NCBI GenBank assembly: GCA_027924585.1 | Contig: BSBM01000261.1 | Location: 2,031,501-2,095,500 of the forward strand | DNA from: Larix kaempferi | Lineage: Eukaryota > Streptophyta > Pinopsida > Pinales > Pinaceae | Length of the DNA stretch: 64,000 nucleotides | Direction: 5' to 3' | Shown: positions 1 through 10,546 of the stretch, in pieces | Layout of the letters: every line of letters begins with the position of its first letter | Numbering within the stretch: the stretch's first letter is position 1 | Position numbers and translations under genes: made by a program | The notes under the pieces: model-generated | Database searches by the model: none | Told to the model about the DNA's origin: nothing | What the model saw: only the letters and a program-made list of their open reading frames with translations

Positions 1-2111
1 CATACTTACTTGAAAATGTATTTGTACATTGAATGAATCCTAGTTATATTGAACCTTAACTGAGTATAGTGATTTTAAGTATTGCCCAATCTTCTTGATT
101 CCTCTACTGTTTTTAGTATATCTCTTTTAAGGATATCCAAAATATTTTGATAAAAGTCTTGGGGGAATTTGTTCACACTAATCGCCTCACAAAAAAGACT
201 ACATTGTCAATTCTCCCCTGGATATGGGCCTCATTAGAGTGTTGGGTTTTTAGTGATCTATTTTCCTTAGAGTAGATTCTAAAAAAGGTAGCAGAGATGA
301 CGTGGTGTACCTCCCCTTGTTCTGAAATACGGTTCTTGAGGAATCCCATTCCTGATGGTTTTCCCTTAGCATTGATCTATTTTCCCTATTAATTCTTATG
401 ATGGCATTGTAACATCCCCATTAATTGCATGTATTACAAAATGCATGCATGTTTGGACTAGTGGTCTTCTTGGAGCCATTGAATTATGGATTTCTACCAA
501 TAAAATATTTATTTCTTGTAGATGAGATCAAGCTTCTATGAGTTATGGAGTTTTATGTCTCTAGGAGATCATCATTGAATCTTGAGTATAAATTGGGTAG
601 ACTCCTTTCTAGTGGAAATCAAATATTGTGAAAACAATCAAATTGTAGTAAAGAAAATATTGAATAGAAAATAAGTAACCATTTTGAAATGTACTCATAG
701 CATGAGGTTAAGAGGCAACGATATTAGAAGGTAACCATAAAGTTTGGACAAAGATACATTGATGAAATGGGCAGCCATCATTCCCTCATATGTGGTATCG
801 GCCATAACATTCAGTGGAATCAACCTTCTTCGGAACTCTTAAGTCGTCGTCTTTCAAAGCCCTATCTACTCATTTGGAAATATTCAAGTCTTCTAGGGTG
901 ATTATATGTTGTAATAGTCTCTACTATTTCCTTTGTAAGAAAATCCATGATCCAAAGCCCTGAGCTACTATAACAAAGCCCTGAAGGTAGTGACTGAAAT
1001 AGGGATGAGGTTCAAAGAAAGATCCCTAGGGTTATGATGGACAATAACATGAAATAATTGATACAACTTTTGAGGCACATAATTGCATGTCCTTGTAATG
1101 AAGGATCAATTATTTAAGACTCATGTATAGTTTCACTTAAAACTCCATTGGTTTGTGTGTGATTAAGAAGTAGTGTGTTATGATGTTGAAATAGTTGTAA
1201 CTCGTTGCAGAAGACTCTTTTGGTGAACATGTGTGAGAGGCATAAGATAAAACACTTATGACTTGGGGTGGTGCATTTGAGTTAGGGTCTATTGCAAGAC
1301 TTTGTAATCTTTACTCCTTTGATCCATTTGTATCTATTTCTATTTTGCTAAATTGAATAGAATTTTATACAATAATAAGTTGGATTACAATAAATGCTTT
1401 TCCATTCTATAAGAGTTACCAATGACCCTATACTCTGTGAACAATAGGCAAGTGATTCAAAATACATAAAAGTTGTGTATTTCCTTTTCATTTTATAAAA
1501 CACATTATATTAAAAAAAGGCAAAAATTGAATATTATATTTTTTTGTTTTTTCATTGAACTTTTGATATCTTATATAATTTAGTAACGATAAAATAAAAT
1601 ACATCACATCAATTTTTTGCATCCAATAAAAAATAATAGTTAAATGACATTCTTAATTAAAAAAAAAACTTAAGTAATGTTTGAAAAATATAGTAAATTG
1701 AAAGAAATGTATTTATAAAAAAGAAAACAATATCCTTCTCCACAAAAGGAAGTTAATAATTCTCGAAAGCAATTCACACCCAAGTGCACAACCTTGCCCG
1801 ACCCACCCCACCCTACCCTTAGGGTGGGGTTTGTTTAATAATTGAGCTTTTGCATTGAACATGAGCAGGTGCCTCTCATTTGACTACTTTGCCCTCAGAT
1901 CCCGTTCATTCCTAAAAAAATATATTTCATTTTTCTCTTCTAATTAAATCAACACATTGCCCATAAATATCTCTTGCTGTCCTAATTTAACATATCTCGT
2001 GGTTGACCTACAAAATGACATAATTGGAGACATTGATTTAGAATATATTCACACAATGATGTAGAAAATCATGGAGGTAAACTTTGAGAAAACTACGGTT
2101 AACAACAAAAC
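1..2111. other. Noncoding DNA, no gene recognised
   Basis: No supportable coding region on either strand. The sequence is AT-rich with homopolymer runs (for example near 1500-1680). A short C-rich patch near 1795-1825 is a local compositional anomaly. The stretch is shared with 10547-12749. An 80-bp segment present in unit 2 near 11668-11745 is absent here. Confidence 0.7.
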
Positions 2112-2630
2112 CTACATACCAACAAATAGCTTGAAAGAATCATAAATTTCTTATTGGGCTCCTCTGAGCATTTCGACCATAAGAATTCTTAGAGTGAGAC
2201 CCTGCGTGCAAAGGCCCACCAACCCCATTTTATGGACAACCTAATATGTATGAACACCATGGTACTATTAATCACCACCATAAAAGACTAATGGAAACCT
2301 AAATGTTCAAAACATCTTGTTTAATAATGTATGATGAGCCTGAATTAGTATTCTCCTACCTTGGACACAATAGCACCCTTATAATTATTGAGGAAGGAGA
2401 TGAGGTTGCCTGCAAGGTGAGAAACAGAAACACATAGAATCCCAACGATGTGTTTTCCTATAAAAATCACACCCACTTGAATAGGTGTGATGCATTGTTC
2501 CTTTGGATTTGGGACCATGTGCTTGTATATTAGTTCTACCATGTTTTGAAATGATACAAATTTCATCATGGTATTTGCAATAAAATACCCATATAGTGAC
2601 AAAATCAATGAACAAATTCAACCCCATTTG
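2112..2630 (-). pseudogene. PHT3: Mitochondrial phosphate carrier (PHT3/MPT) pseudogene, two 3' exons, copy 1
   Basis: The plant PHT3 carriers (SLC25A3 type) import phosphate into the mitochondrial matrix. On the minus strand an exon ending at 2360 encodes residues like the family's C-terminal third: TMMKF.SF, then ELIYKH.VPNPKEQC, then GILC..SH.AGNLISFLNN.KGA, where the family has VSHPADNLVSFLNN.KGA. The donor (GT at 2358-2359) is followed by a 119-bp intron and an AG acceptor (2241-2242). The last exon (2112-2240, 43 codons) reads KMGLVGLCTQGLTLRI...GAQ.EIYDSFKLFVG and then a stop, matching the family's GLFTRGLPLRI...GAQW..YD..KVFVG end. The reading frame is broken upstream, a stop replaces the Trp after GAQ, and the SHPADN motif is altered. 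Only the last exons are recognisable. Retained introns rule out a processed copy. Confidence 0.82.
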
Positions 2631-4312
2631 ATTGTTAAAAATACCAATATGATGAGAAACTTTATAATGTTGTTTCATTTTAGGAATATAAGAGACTTTT
2701 TTAATGTAAGTGGAGAGATTCTTGTATTGTATTAGGCTAGTAGATTGGAAGAGATTCATGAATAATGTAGGCATATTTGTATGTTTTATAACGTTTTGTT
2801 TATATGTCTTCTACACATGTGAGCAGTTGGAAGAGATTCAAGAGTAATGTACCCACATTTTTTTGTTTGATATTTTCATAGTAATTGGATACCATGGTGT
2901 AAAATAGTGATCTCCAAAACAATCCAAGAGGAAACCGTAACATAGAAAAGAAATATTGCATCTAAGAAATTTGAACCATTTACTTCCAAGGTCATAAAGA
3001 AAATGGTGCACAAAAGAAGATAAGACTAAGATATAATTGAAGAACATAGGGATGAAGTGTTGTTGAAGCTTATAAAGCAAAAGAACTTGAAGGAGACCGG
3101 GTCCCAACAAAACCAAGTTCTTGGAAATTTTTAAAATAAGAGGCAAAATGTATTATAAGATTAACCTTAAGAGAGAAAAACCCATATGGTTTTCAATAGC
3201 ATTATCCCCAAAGAAATGTGTTGGGCCCATTGTGTATGATGCAACCATGCAGCACATAATTCGCAAAATGTTCAAAGAAAACTAGTAAATAGCATTTCAA
3301 ATAAACTGCATGCACCACAAGAGTAGTGAGGACCTTTCAAAAATCAAAATCACTATTTGTCAGCTCTTACTAGCAATGTGAAATGCAGCCAAGCCAACTT
3401 CTCATATTCTGGACATTGAAAAAGCCCCACATACTTGTTGAAAATGTAAATGTAGGTATTTCTGAGTTTAAAAAATTACCCCCACTGAAATAGCATTTCA
3501 AATAAACTGCATGCACCACAAGAGAAGTGAGGACCTTTCAAAAATCAAAATCACTATTTGTCAGCTCTTACTATCAATGTGAAATGCAGCCAAGCCAACT
3601 TCTCATATTCTGGACATTGAAAAAGCGCCACATACTTGTTGAAAATGTAAATGTAGATATTTCTGAGTTTAAAAAATTACCCCCACTCAAATAGGAAGGG
3701 ACACAACTGGACACATAAATTTACCAGGTGTTTGCTATACAAGCTGCACAAATACTACAGATGATGCTAGGTGACAAAGTGAGATAACACAAACTAGCAC
3801 CACACTAAATTGTGTCCTCTATCTCATCCTCTAATTCTCTAATATTCCTTGGAAGTGTGGGTCCGATCCTAAATGACTTAGGTCCAATCCAAAATAACTT
3901 ACAACTTTTTTTAGTCAATCCAAAATAACAACTTTTTTAAGTCAAGTTGTAGAGTTTAAAGAGACTTTGAGAATCTCTTTGACATGTCTTTCTATTTTTA
4001 GATGCAAGAACTCAGATGATCAAAATGAGGAAACGTTTCCTCAAATAATTAAAATAAAATAAAGTCATTTTAACACTTAAAAGATCCCATATTTTATGGT
4101 AGAACTTTTCCTGAGGTACTAGGCCATTGTTGACAGTACTCGAAAATATTAGAGGTTTTTGAAGTGTTAATTTTCGAACTTCCACATCTCCTCTAATTCT
4201 CTTAAAGTAGATTGATTCGAGAGTCCATAACTTTAATTGTATACCAAACATATGTTGTGTGTCATAAATTGAGCTAATATTGTAGAATGAATTATGTAGT
4301 TTGGAAAAAATA
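2631..4312. other. Noncoding DNA downstream of the PHT3 fragment
   Basis: Apart from the tandem duplication at 3287-3688, I recognise nothing here. Upstream exons of the phosphate carrier would be expected on the minus strand, but I could not find them. Short minus-strand open frames near 2838-3146 and 4012-4251 have no recognisable domain. The matching unit-2 stretch is 13331-14762. Confidence 0.6.
3287..3688. repeat. 201-bp tandem duplication (two copies)
   Basis: Two adjacent, nearly identical 201-bp copies (3287-3487 and 3488-3688), each starting AAATAGCATTTCAAATAAAC. Unit 2 has a single copy (about 13927-14130), so this duplication arose in unit 1 after the segmental duplication, or was lost from unit 2. 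Confidence 0.93.
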
Positions 4313-4499
4313 GTGTTTTTTTTTACAGAAACGAGTAAAAAGCTGCTTTTATATAAAATATGAAACGGAGTTTACAAAATTTTGCGAAGAGACTCTCTTG
4401 GTAGTAGAAATGCCATGATTTCTTATTCGACCTCTATCAGCCTAAAATGTTCATGAAAATATCCTATTCTAAGGAGATTATAGAGATCACCAGGAAGTA

Positions 4500-5336
4500 T
4501 CAAACCCAGAGCTGGGACGCTGTTGAAGGCATAGCTCGAATTACTGATGCGGAACCTTTCAATTCCGCGGTGTTGTTCCTGATCTTTGCTCGCATGTTGT
4601 TGATCTTGGCCTCTACAACCCTTACTCTGCTATGATCTGCTATAATTTTCGCATCCAGGTTGATGGAACAGGGGAAACCTTTATCAAGGGTTTCTGCCAA
4701 GCTAGCAACCTGGCTTGTGATCTTGCTATTGTTGTTCCTAACCTTCACATTTGTAGTTTGAATGAGAGAGTAAAGGTGCGAAATGGCACTCTTCAAATCG
4801 AAATTTTCACCACGGAGTGTGCGTACTTGGGCTTCCATATATTTCAAATAAGTTTGAACTTCATCCGGGAGACTGGAAAACCCCGACGCAGAGCCATTGC
4901 TTACATCATTCTTTCCACTAGAGAGGAAACTCATACCCAGTCCAAAAAACTCAGCCTTACAGGGTTCTTGCAGATAATGTTGTGCCTTATCCAAGCTTCC
5001 GTGCGCCTTATCCTGGCAAACTTCTTTCGCAGAGGACGGCTTCAGGGAGCCAAAGCCAATGAATCTCCCTTAGGACGCAATCTGTTTCCTACAGAGCAAG
5101 CATTGCAACGAGGAGAGTCCCGGGATAGGGGAAACTTCATCCATCTCGACGCAGCAAAGAGTGTTCACGAAACACGGAATGCTCACACCTGCGAAAGAAT
5201 TCGAACTGCTGTAGGGGATGTTCATGCATGTGAGGAGATAGCTCTCCCATCCGGAATTTATCTTTGTGGTGCCTCGATTCTCGGCCGCAATAAATATCTG
5301 TATGGTGGCCATGTGGACTGAGCGTGCGAGCCTCAT
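4500..5336 (-). pseudogene. Unrecognised coiled-coil protein ORF (one in-frame stop)
   Basis: I do not recognise this protein. On the minus strand an ATG at 5336, directly preceded by an in-frame TAG, opens a frame of about 278 codons ending just before 4500. It is interrupted only once, by TAA at about 5070-5072. The N-terminal part is Ser- and Cys-rich and holds a short CLLCRK motif. The C-terminal part (DEVQTYLKYMEAQVRTLRGE onward) looks like a heptad-rich coiled coil, with a second helical, basic stretch (VVEAKINNMRAKIRNN). It lies 160 bp downstream of an RNase H remnant and about 180 bp before the poly(A) end. It could be a third ORF of a LINE, a co-transposed cellular sequence, or a capsid-like protein of a retroelement. 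Function is unknown. Confidence 0.5.
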
Positions 5337-5498
5337 CTAATCCGATGAGGAGGCGCGATGAGGGTCCAAAAACTTGTGGGATACTCGTTTGTGATTCGAT
5401 AATTTTATACGGAGAGGCCCAAACAAATATAGTGTAAAATTTTGATCTTATCCACTGGACAATGCCACTTCCAAGAGTAAGAATAAGTATATGCAGAA

Positions 5499-5907
5499 CT
5501 AAGGTACCCAGTTGTTGTTCCTGTAAACTTTTTGATTGCAAACCAAAACACCACAGTCAAGACTAGCACCAATGTTAGCCAGTGTGTCTGCATGTTGATT
5601 GTTAGATCTCAACAGATGGAGAAAGTTGATAGATTTGTATTCTTTGACTATATTGTTTAGGAGGTGATGAGTCTTGGAGACAGGACTCTTACGATTATTC
5701 GTCAAGTTTTTGGCTTCCCTGATGACCATCATGGAATCGCCAAAAACCACTAGGTCCTCAATTCCATCATTTCTAGCAAGCTCCCATCCTTTGATCAAGG
5801 CTAGCCATTCAGCTCCATTGTTAGTCTTCCTGCCAATACCCTAGGCATAGTCTTTCCGCTCGTTCCCCTCAGAGTTGAAAAAGACTCCTCCCGCACCTTC
5901 CAACTCT
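5499..5907 (-). pseudogene. RNase H domain remnant (plant RVT_3 type), 5'-truncated
   Basis: RNase H removes the RNA template strand during retrotransposition. The minus strand reads TNNGAEWLALIKGWELA, then VFGDSMMVIREAK, then NNQHADTLANIGASL. These are the second (E), third (GDS) and fourth (AD) parts of the catalytic site. The first Asp is missing because the element is truncated right where the DGA motif would be; GAGGVFF is what remains. There is one in-frame stop, within GIG upstream of TNNGAE. This domain type sits at the C-terminus of plant LINE ORF2 proteins. No RT is attached. Confidence 0.75.
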
Positions 5908-6150
5908 GTGTTTCCCTTTATAGTGTTGATATGTAACATAATGCATTATTTAGTTTTGATAAAAAAGGGAAATTGTATACCAAACATATGTTGATGTGTC
6001 ATAAATTGAGCTAATATTGTACAATGAATTATGTAGTTTGGAAAAAATAGTGTTTCCCTTTATAGTGTTGATATATACCATAATGCATTATTTAGTTTTG
6101 AAAAAAAAAGGTGTTTCCCTTTATAGCGTTGATATGTACCATAAGTACAT
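5908..6150. repeat. Short tandem units and flank duplication
   Basis: The phrase GTGTTTCCCTTTATAG recurs at about 5908, 6050 and 6110, with each unit running into CATAATGCATTATTTAG. In addition, about 80 bp of the flank of element C (4239-4318) is repeated at 5979-6060. Unit 2 shows a simpler arrangement that was used as the insertion site of LINE A. Confidence 0.75.
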
Positions 6151-6899
6151 CGAAGAACCTAAGATGAGGGCACACCACCTACATATATTTATCTAAAAAC
6201 ATACCTCATGTTACAATGCATGATATTTTACAAGATACGCCATATATGATGTTGCATATCTCTTAAGTGAACTAACATCCACAATTTGCTTGCGTTCAAT
6301 AGAAAACTTATGTCAATGTGTCATATGTTGCATTGTGTAATTATTTTTAAATGAGATGTTTCTCTTGTTGGTGTGAATGAAGTGTTTCTCTTGTTGGTGT
6401 GCTTATGTATCGTAAGTACATTATGATACAATAAATAGTACATCATCATTCTATAGGAATCAAAATGTCTTTGACAAAATATGAGTATATAAAGTTTAGA
6501 ATTTATATTTTATTGATGCACCGATAGGGAAGGAGCACTAGTGCAACATGAGGAGAGGGACACTACCGTATGTAAACACGTTTTATTTTTACTTTTACCA
6601 TTCCATTTCCCTTTTAGTGATCCATTTTTTCTTTGAAGCACTAATGTGCTTTCAATTACTAAGTTTGTGTCGTTGCTTTTTCAGTGATTGACTATCCATC
6701 AATAATGATTAGTCAATGGAGTGGGGTTTTTAACATTTCCCAAAACCTTAGTTTTCATTTTCTTTCACTTTCATTGATATAGAGCTTAATGTGGATGACT
6801 GACAAAATAATCATCACAATGACAACCAATTTCCAATGTTCATAATCACCGAATTCCTAGTTTCCTTGATAGGCCTACTCTCTTATGTCTTGGTAAATG
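6151..6899. other. Noncoding DNA shared by both units
   Basis: AT-rich, no coding region seen. It corresponds to 19412-20200 in unit 2 and leads into the 5' region of LINE B. Confidence 0.6.
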
Positions 6900-7136
6900 G
6901 GCCCAGGCAAGAGGGTTTTATGAGCTCTTGTTAGCTCGTGACATGGGTTTTCAGTGAAGCGCTCTTGATGGACCAAACACTTGTCATTTTCCGTGCTCGC
7001 ACTTGGATTTGGATATCTTATTGTTTGTTTATTGTGCTCATCGATTTTTTGGATCTGATCGAGATATTGCTCTTTGGTGGCATCCTAATCATCGAGTTCA
7101 ATGATCTTTTCGCCTTTTTCTGATTTTTTTTGCAAT

Positions 7137-9036
7137 ATGGATGATGTGGTCTATGGGGAGGCATCTATCTGGGATGGGGAAGATGTTGAGTGGGAGGCTA
7201 CCAGCATCTTCAAATCCGAAGAGGATATTAAAAAAAACCCAAGAAATTTAATTAGGGGTTTTGACAAAAAGTTCGTTGATGGGGCAACTCAACCTGGATA
7301 TCAGACATATGTGGTAAAGCCAACGGATTCATCTAGTTTCTCGTGATGATTCTTCTCTCCTGAGGGTAAACCGGGAAAAGAGTTTGTAGGTGGTCTGATT
7401 TCCGTTTCGCACTCTAGTGGTTGTGCTCAGGAAGTTTCATGGGTGTCCTCTGGTTCAAATGGATCTCAAAGCAAGATGTAGAGGTGGTATCTTCCGTTGT
7501 GGCCGTAAATTGGAAAAGAACTCAAAAATCCCATATAGTCTTCTCTGAGAAGCTCTTCTTGACCTTGGGAAAAGATACCAATATTGATAGGGTCAATAGC
7601 CTCTCATCAAGAGCTTTGGTGGGTAAGTTGAGTTATTTTTCCATGAAGATACAGGCAATGTTGGAATGGTTGAATATTAATTGGTATCCAATCTGTGGTT
7701 ACTATCCAAAACCTAGTATTATAATTAATAACTGGTTCTGCTTTCAGTTTTTGGGGGAGGAGGACTTGTAGAAAATATTGTCATAGCACTAGATCATCAA
7801 AAGAAGTTCATTTATGCTAAAAAAGTGGTACTCGGGTTTTAACCCTTTTAAAGAAATGTTTCAGAAACAACATGTTTGGGTGATTCTTCCAGGTTTCCCC
7901 TTAGAACTTTGGTTGAGAAATGTTTTTATAGAGATTGCCAATATTGTGGGAAGTTTTTTTTATGACAACTCTATGTTAAGGGAAGACAAGCGTCTTGCTT
8001 GGGTCAAGGTTGAGATAGACTTAAATTTGGGGCTCCTGGATGATATTGAGATACACTGGGGTGATAAAATCTTCTCTCAGCAACCATACTTCTGGAAATT
8101 ACCATTTTGTTGTCATAATTGCAGACAGACGGGGAATTTGAGAAGAAGTTGTCCTAGATTAACTCAATCTGCTAAGGAGGATTACATTGTTGTAGATAAA
8201 TCGTTTCGGCTCAAGGAAGAGGATGAAACAGGCTCTCTTGGGATGGTTAATCCTACTCCAGTTGGCTAGTCAAGGTTGGATATTCAAAACCATGCTCCTC
8301 TATCTCAGTCAGTGGATAACTCTTTACGAATAAGCTCAAATTGTTATTCCCAAACTTTTTCAATTCTCTCTATAAAGAAGAAGTTGGTTTTTTAAACGAT
8401 TATGGAGAAAAAATTATCAATCTTTAATTATTGGGTGGGGGGGTTAAAGATGTAAATATTCCTTCATGACTTAAGGGTTTTGAAGGTCACTTTACCCTAA
8501 GGTCAGTTCTGATTCAAAATGAGCCTTTAGATGTGAGATCTCAGAGGTTTTTGGATGTTGGGGGTGAGGGTCTTGTATTTGATGGTGGGAAACCTTTTGC
8601 ATGCCCCTCCTCTGGTGTTATTTCTTCTTACTTTCCTATATCATTTGAAGTGTTGAGTAAGAATGGGTTGAATTTTGTTTCTTGTGCTTCTCCACCAAAG
8701 GTTGCTTATGGGGAAATTGATCCAGACCCTAGTCAGCTGATGGGAGCTTTGATTCCCTCTTATAAAGAAGTGTTACAAAAAACCTCTTTACAGACTTTCT
8801 CGACAAAAAAGACTAAAAGTTTTGAAGATGTTAGTAGGACACCTATTCTTTTCCCTAATATTATAGTGAGGAAAATGAAGGAAGGGGATATACATGGTGG
8901 TCTAGCTAAGTCTCTGGTGCCCTCTTCTCGACATGGTTCAGTGACAAAAGATTATAAGGTTGTAGTTTTGAAGAATTTTCCTTTAACTGAGTATGGGGCC
9001 TTTAGAGCAGTTATGCCCCTGGATATTGGTTCCTAA
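7137..9036 (+). pseudogene. LINE B ORF1 (zinc-knuckle RNA-binding protein), unit 1
   Basis: ORF1 proteins of plant LINEs coat the element RNA. The ATG at 7137 opens an acidic N-terminus (MDDVVYGEASIWDGEDVEWE). Further frames carry a DUF4283-like stretch (IEIANIVGSFFYDNSMLRED, then RLAWVKVEIDL) and the knuckle CHNCRQTGNLRRSC near 8115-8155. In that knuckle the usual His is Asn; the unit-2 copy still has His there, so this is a local loss. The last block ends with TAA at 9034-9036, overlapping the ORF2 ATG. Several stops and frame changes lie between 7346 and 8533. Confidence 0.75.
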
Positions 9037-9502
9037 TGAAAATAATGTCTTTTAATATTTGTGGGGTGGAGGGATCCCCAAAATTTTTAGCTCTCAAAAG
9101 GTTATTTGAGGTGTCATTACCTGATGTTGTCCTACTATAAGTGACGATGGTGTCTGGTTATAAAGCAAGGGAAATATTTTTGCAGTTATTTCTAAATTGG
9201 GAGTGTTGTACTATGGATGCAATCGCTCCATATGAGGGAATGCTATCAACATGGAACCCTAAGAGGGCTAATTTCATCCCTTATTTGACTTGTGCGGGAA
9301 TTTTGATGGAAGGAAGGTTTAGAGACATGGATTAACAAATAAATATATTAAACTGATATGGACCTTATTCAGACATAAATGGTTTTTGGGAAGAGGTTGT
9401 GGAAAGTGGTTTGTTAAGGTATCCAAATTTGATTATGGGAGGTGACCTAAATCTCACTATTTTTGATAGGGAGGTTTGGGGTTTAAAATCTAGACAGGAT
9501 CT
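9036..9502 (+). pseudogene. LINE B ORF2 endonuclease N-terminus, unit 1
   Basis: This is the start of an exonuclease-endonuclease-phosphatase-type (APE-like) domain, which nicks target DNA. It opens with KIMSFNICGVEG at an ATG overlapping the ORF1 stop (TAATG), and continues through YEGMLSTWNP to the IMGGDLNLT motif (GGD.N active-site block). TAA at 9138-9140, 34 codons in, replaces part of the expected QET catalytic motif. A second stop lies at LN*YGP. Both are also present in unit 2. The copy ends at 9502. Confidence 0.75.
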
Positions 9503-9527
9503 TCCATGGAGGTGGAGGTGGAGGTGG
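9503..9527. repeat. GGAGGT minisatellite at duplication breakpoint
   Basis: Directly after the last base homologous to unit 2, the sequence reads as imperfect GGAGGT hexamers. It marks the junction between the duplicated segment and unrelated DNA. Confidence 0.7.
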
Positions 9528-10546
9528 GCACATCACCATATGAAATTATTAAATCGGTTGTTAAGCATTCAACACTATATTGTATAACTTGGAGAGATGC
9601 AACCATAGACGGTCATAACGGTTAATTTTTAGTAATTTTTATTGTTTTAATCCTCCGATGATTTTGCATGGTTCAAATTACATTTTTTAATATAGAAATG
9701 GATTTAGCGTCCTAAAAAAAACTTGAGCATCTCAATTATGTAATTTCATTAACAATTTTAGTTGGATTTCGGCTAGAAAAATAATCGAAAAACCTATCCA
9801 AAATGTAGAACGTTTAGCCTACACCATTCTTAAGCTAGATTCCAACAACTCCATTTCCATTCAACACGTATGGTAGTTGTTTTTATATGTTATTGTTGGT
9901 TTCTCCAACACAAGAAGAACAAATGATTAAAATTCATATAAGATAAGATAATATGTAAAGTAATAAATGACCTAGAAATTACCTCATAAGGCCCGCAAAC
10001 GAATGCAAAAAGGAGAAAAAAAGGAAGCAAAGTAGATGTGATGAAGTGAAAAAGAGAGTAGTATTTTTTTTTTGTGAATAATTACTGGCACATGTTTGGA
10101 TCCAACCCCATGATAATCTTCCACCCAACATCGTGCAATTTGATGACTCTTTATTCATGCTTGGGACTAAGGCCACCATGTTTGTTGTATCATGGACTCT
10201 CAATTATACATGTGTATGTTTTGAGACGGTTTAAACATATGAGTGCTTTGGTATATATCCCACCCAAGTTTGAACTTTGTTGGTACTTGTGGATGCTCAA
10301 ATGATTTGCTTCCATCCCTTTTTTTGCCTAAAGGAGTATACATACTCCACATCGTTCAGTTTCATTGAGCCCTAGAATTGTTTGTAGTTTCTGAGCTACG
10401 TTTCCATTTTAAAAAGTATGTTCATTCCCCTTTAAATAAAAGGGACAAAAAAGTGTGGATGGTATGTCAATTAAAAAAAAAAGACAACTCATAGCTATGT
10501 GCATAGCATGACCTTTAACACTCTAATTTAAATTCATGTATGTTGA
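9528..10546. other. Unduplicated spacer between units
   Basis: About 1 kb with no counterpart elsewhere in the window and no recognisable gene. It contains runs of A and T, and a 9-T run near 10065. Short open frames on both strands near 9979-10304 overlap one another and look random. Confidence 0.6.

Larger units (their letters stand above)
4319..5907 (-). mobile_element. Retrotransposed LINE-type 3' fragment (element C)
   Basis: This block interrupts unit 1 and is absent from unit 2. On the minus strand it ends in a 9-A tail (T run at 4316-4324). It is flanked by the short direct repeat GTGTTT (4313-4318 and 5908-5913), as expected for target-primed reverse transcription. It carries a 5'-truncated RNase H and a downstream ORF with a coiled coil. 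It looks clearly more GC-rich than its AT-rich surroundings, consistent with a different origin. Confidence 0.7.
1..9502. repeat. Segmental duplication, unit 1
   Basis: The sequence from position 1 aligns almost base for base with the sequence from 10547, and this continues to about 9502, where it stops abruptly inside the LINE B endonuclease (matching about 28896). Differences by eye are a few percent substitutions plus indels. Unit 1 alone has an extra 201-bp tandem copy near 3488 and a 1.6-kb minus-strand insertion (4319-5907). The left edge is outside the window, so the full length is unknown. Confidence 0.93.
6900..9502 (+). mobile_element. LINE B, unit-1 copy, cut at the duplication edge
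   Basis: A non-LTR retrotransposon with ORF1 (zinc-knuckle nucleic-acid-binding protein) followed by the start of ORF2 (endonuclease). The homology to unit 2 ends at 9502 within the endonuclease, so RT and RNase H are missing here. The exact 5' end cannot be set because both units share it; about 6900 is an estimate. Confidence 0.75.

Noticed and set aside
2838-3146. Minus-strand frame as an upstream PHT3 exon
   Set aside because: I tried to match it to the N-terminal or central carrier repeats and found no convincing residues.
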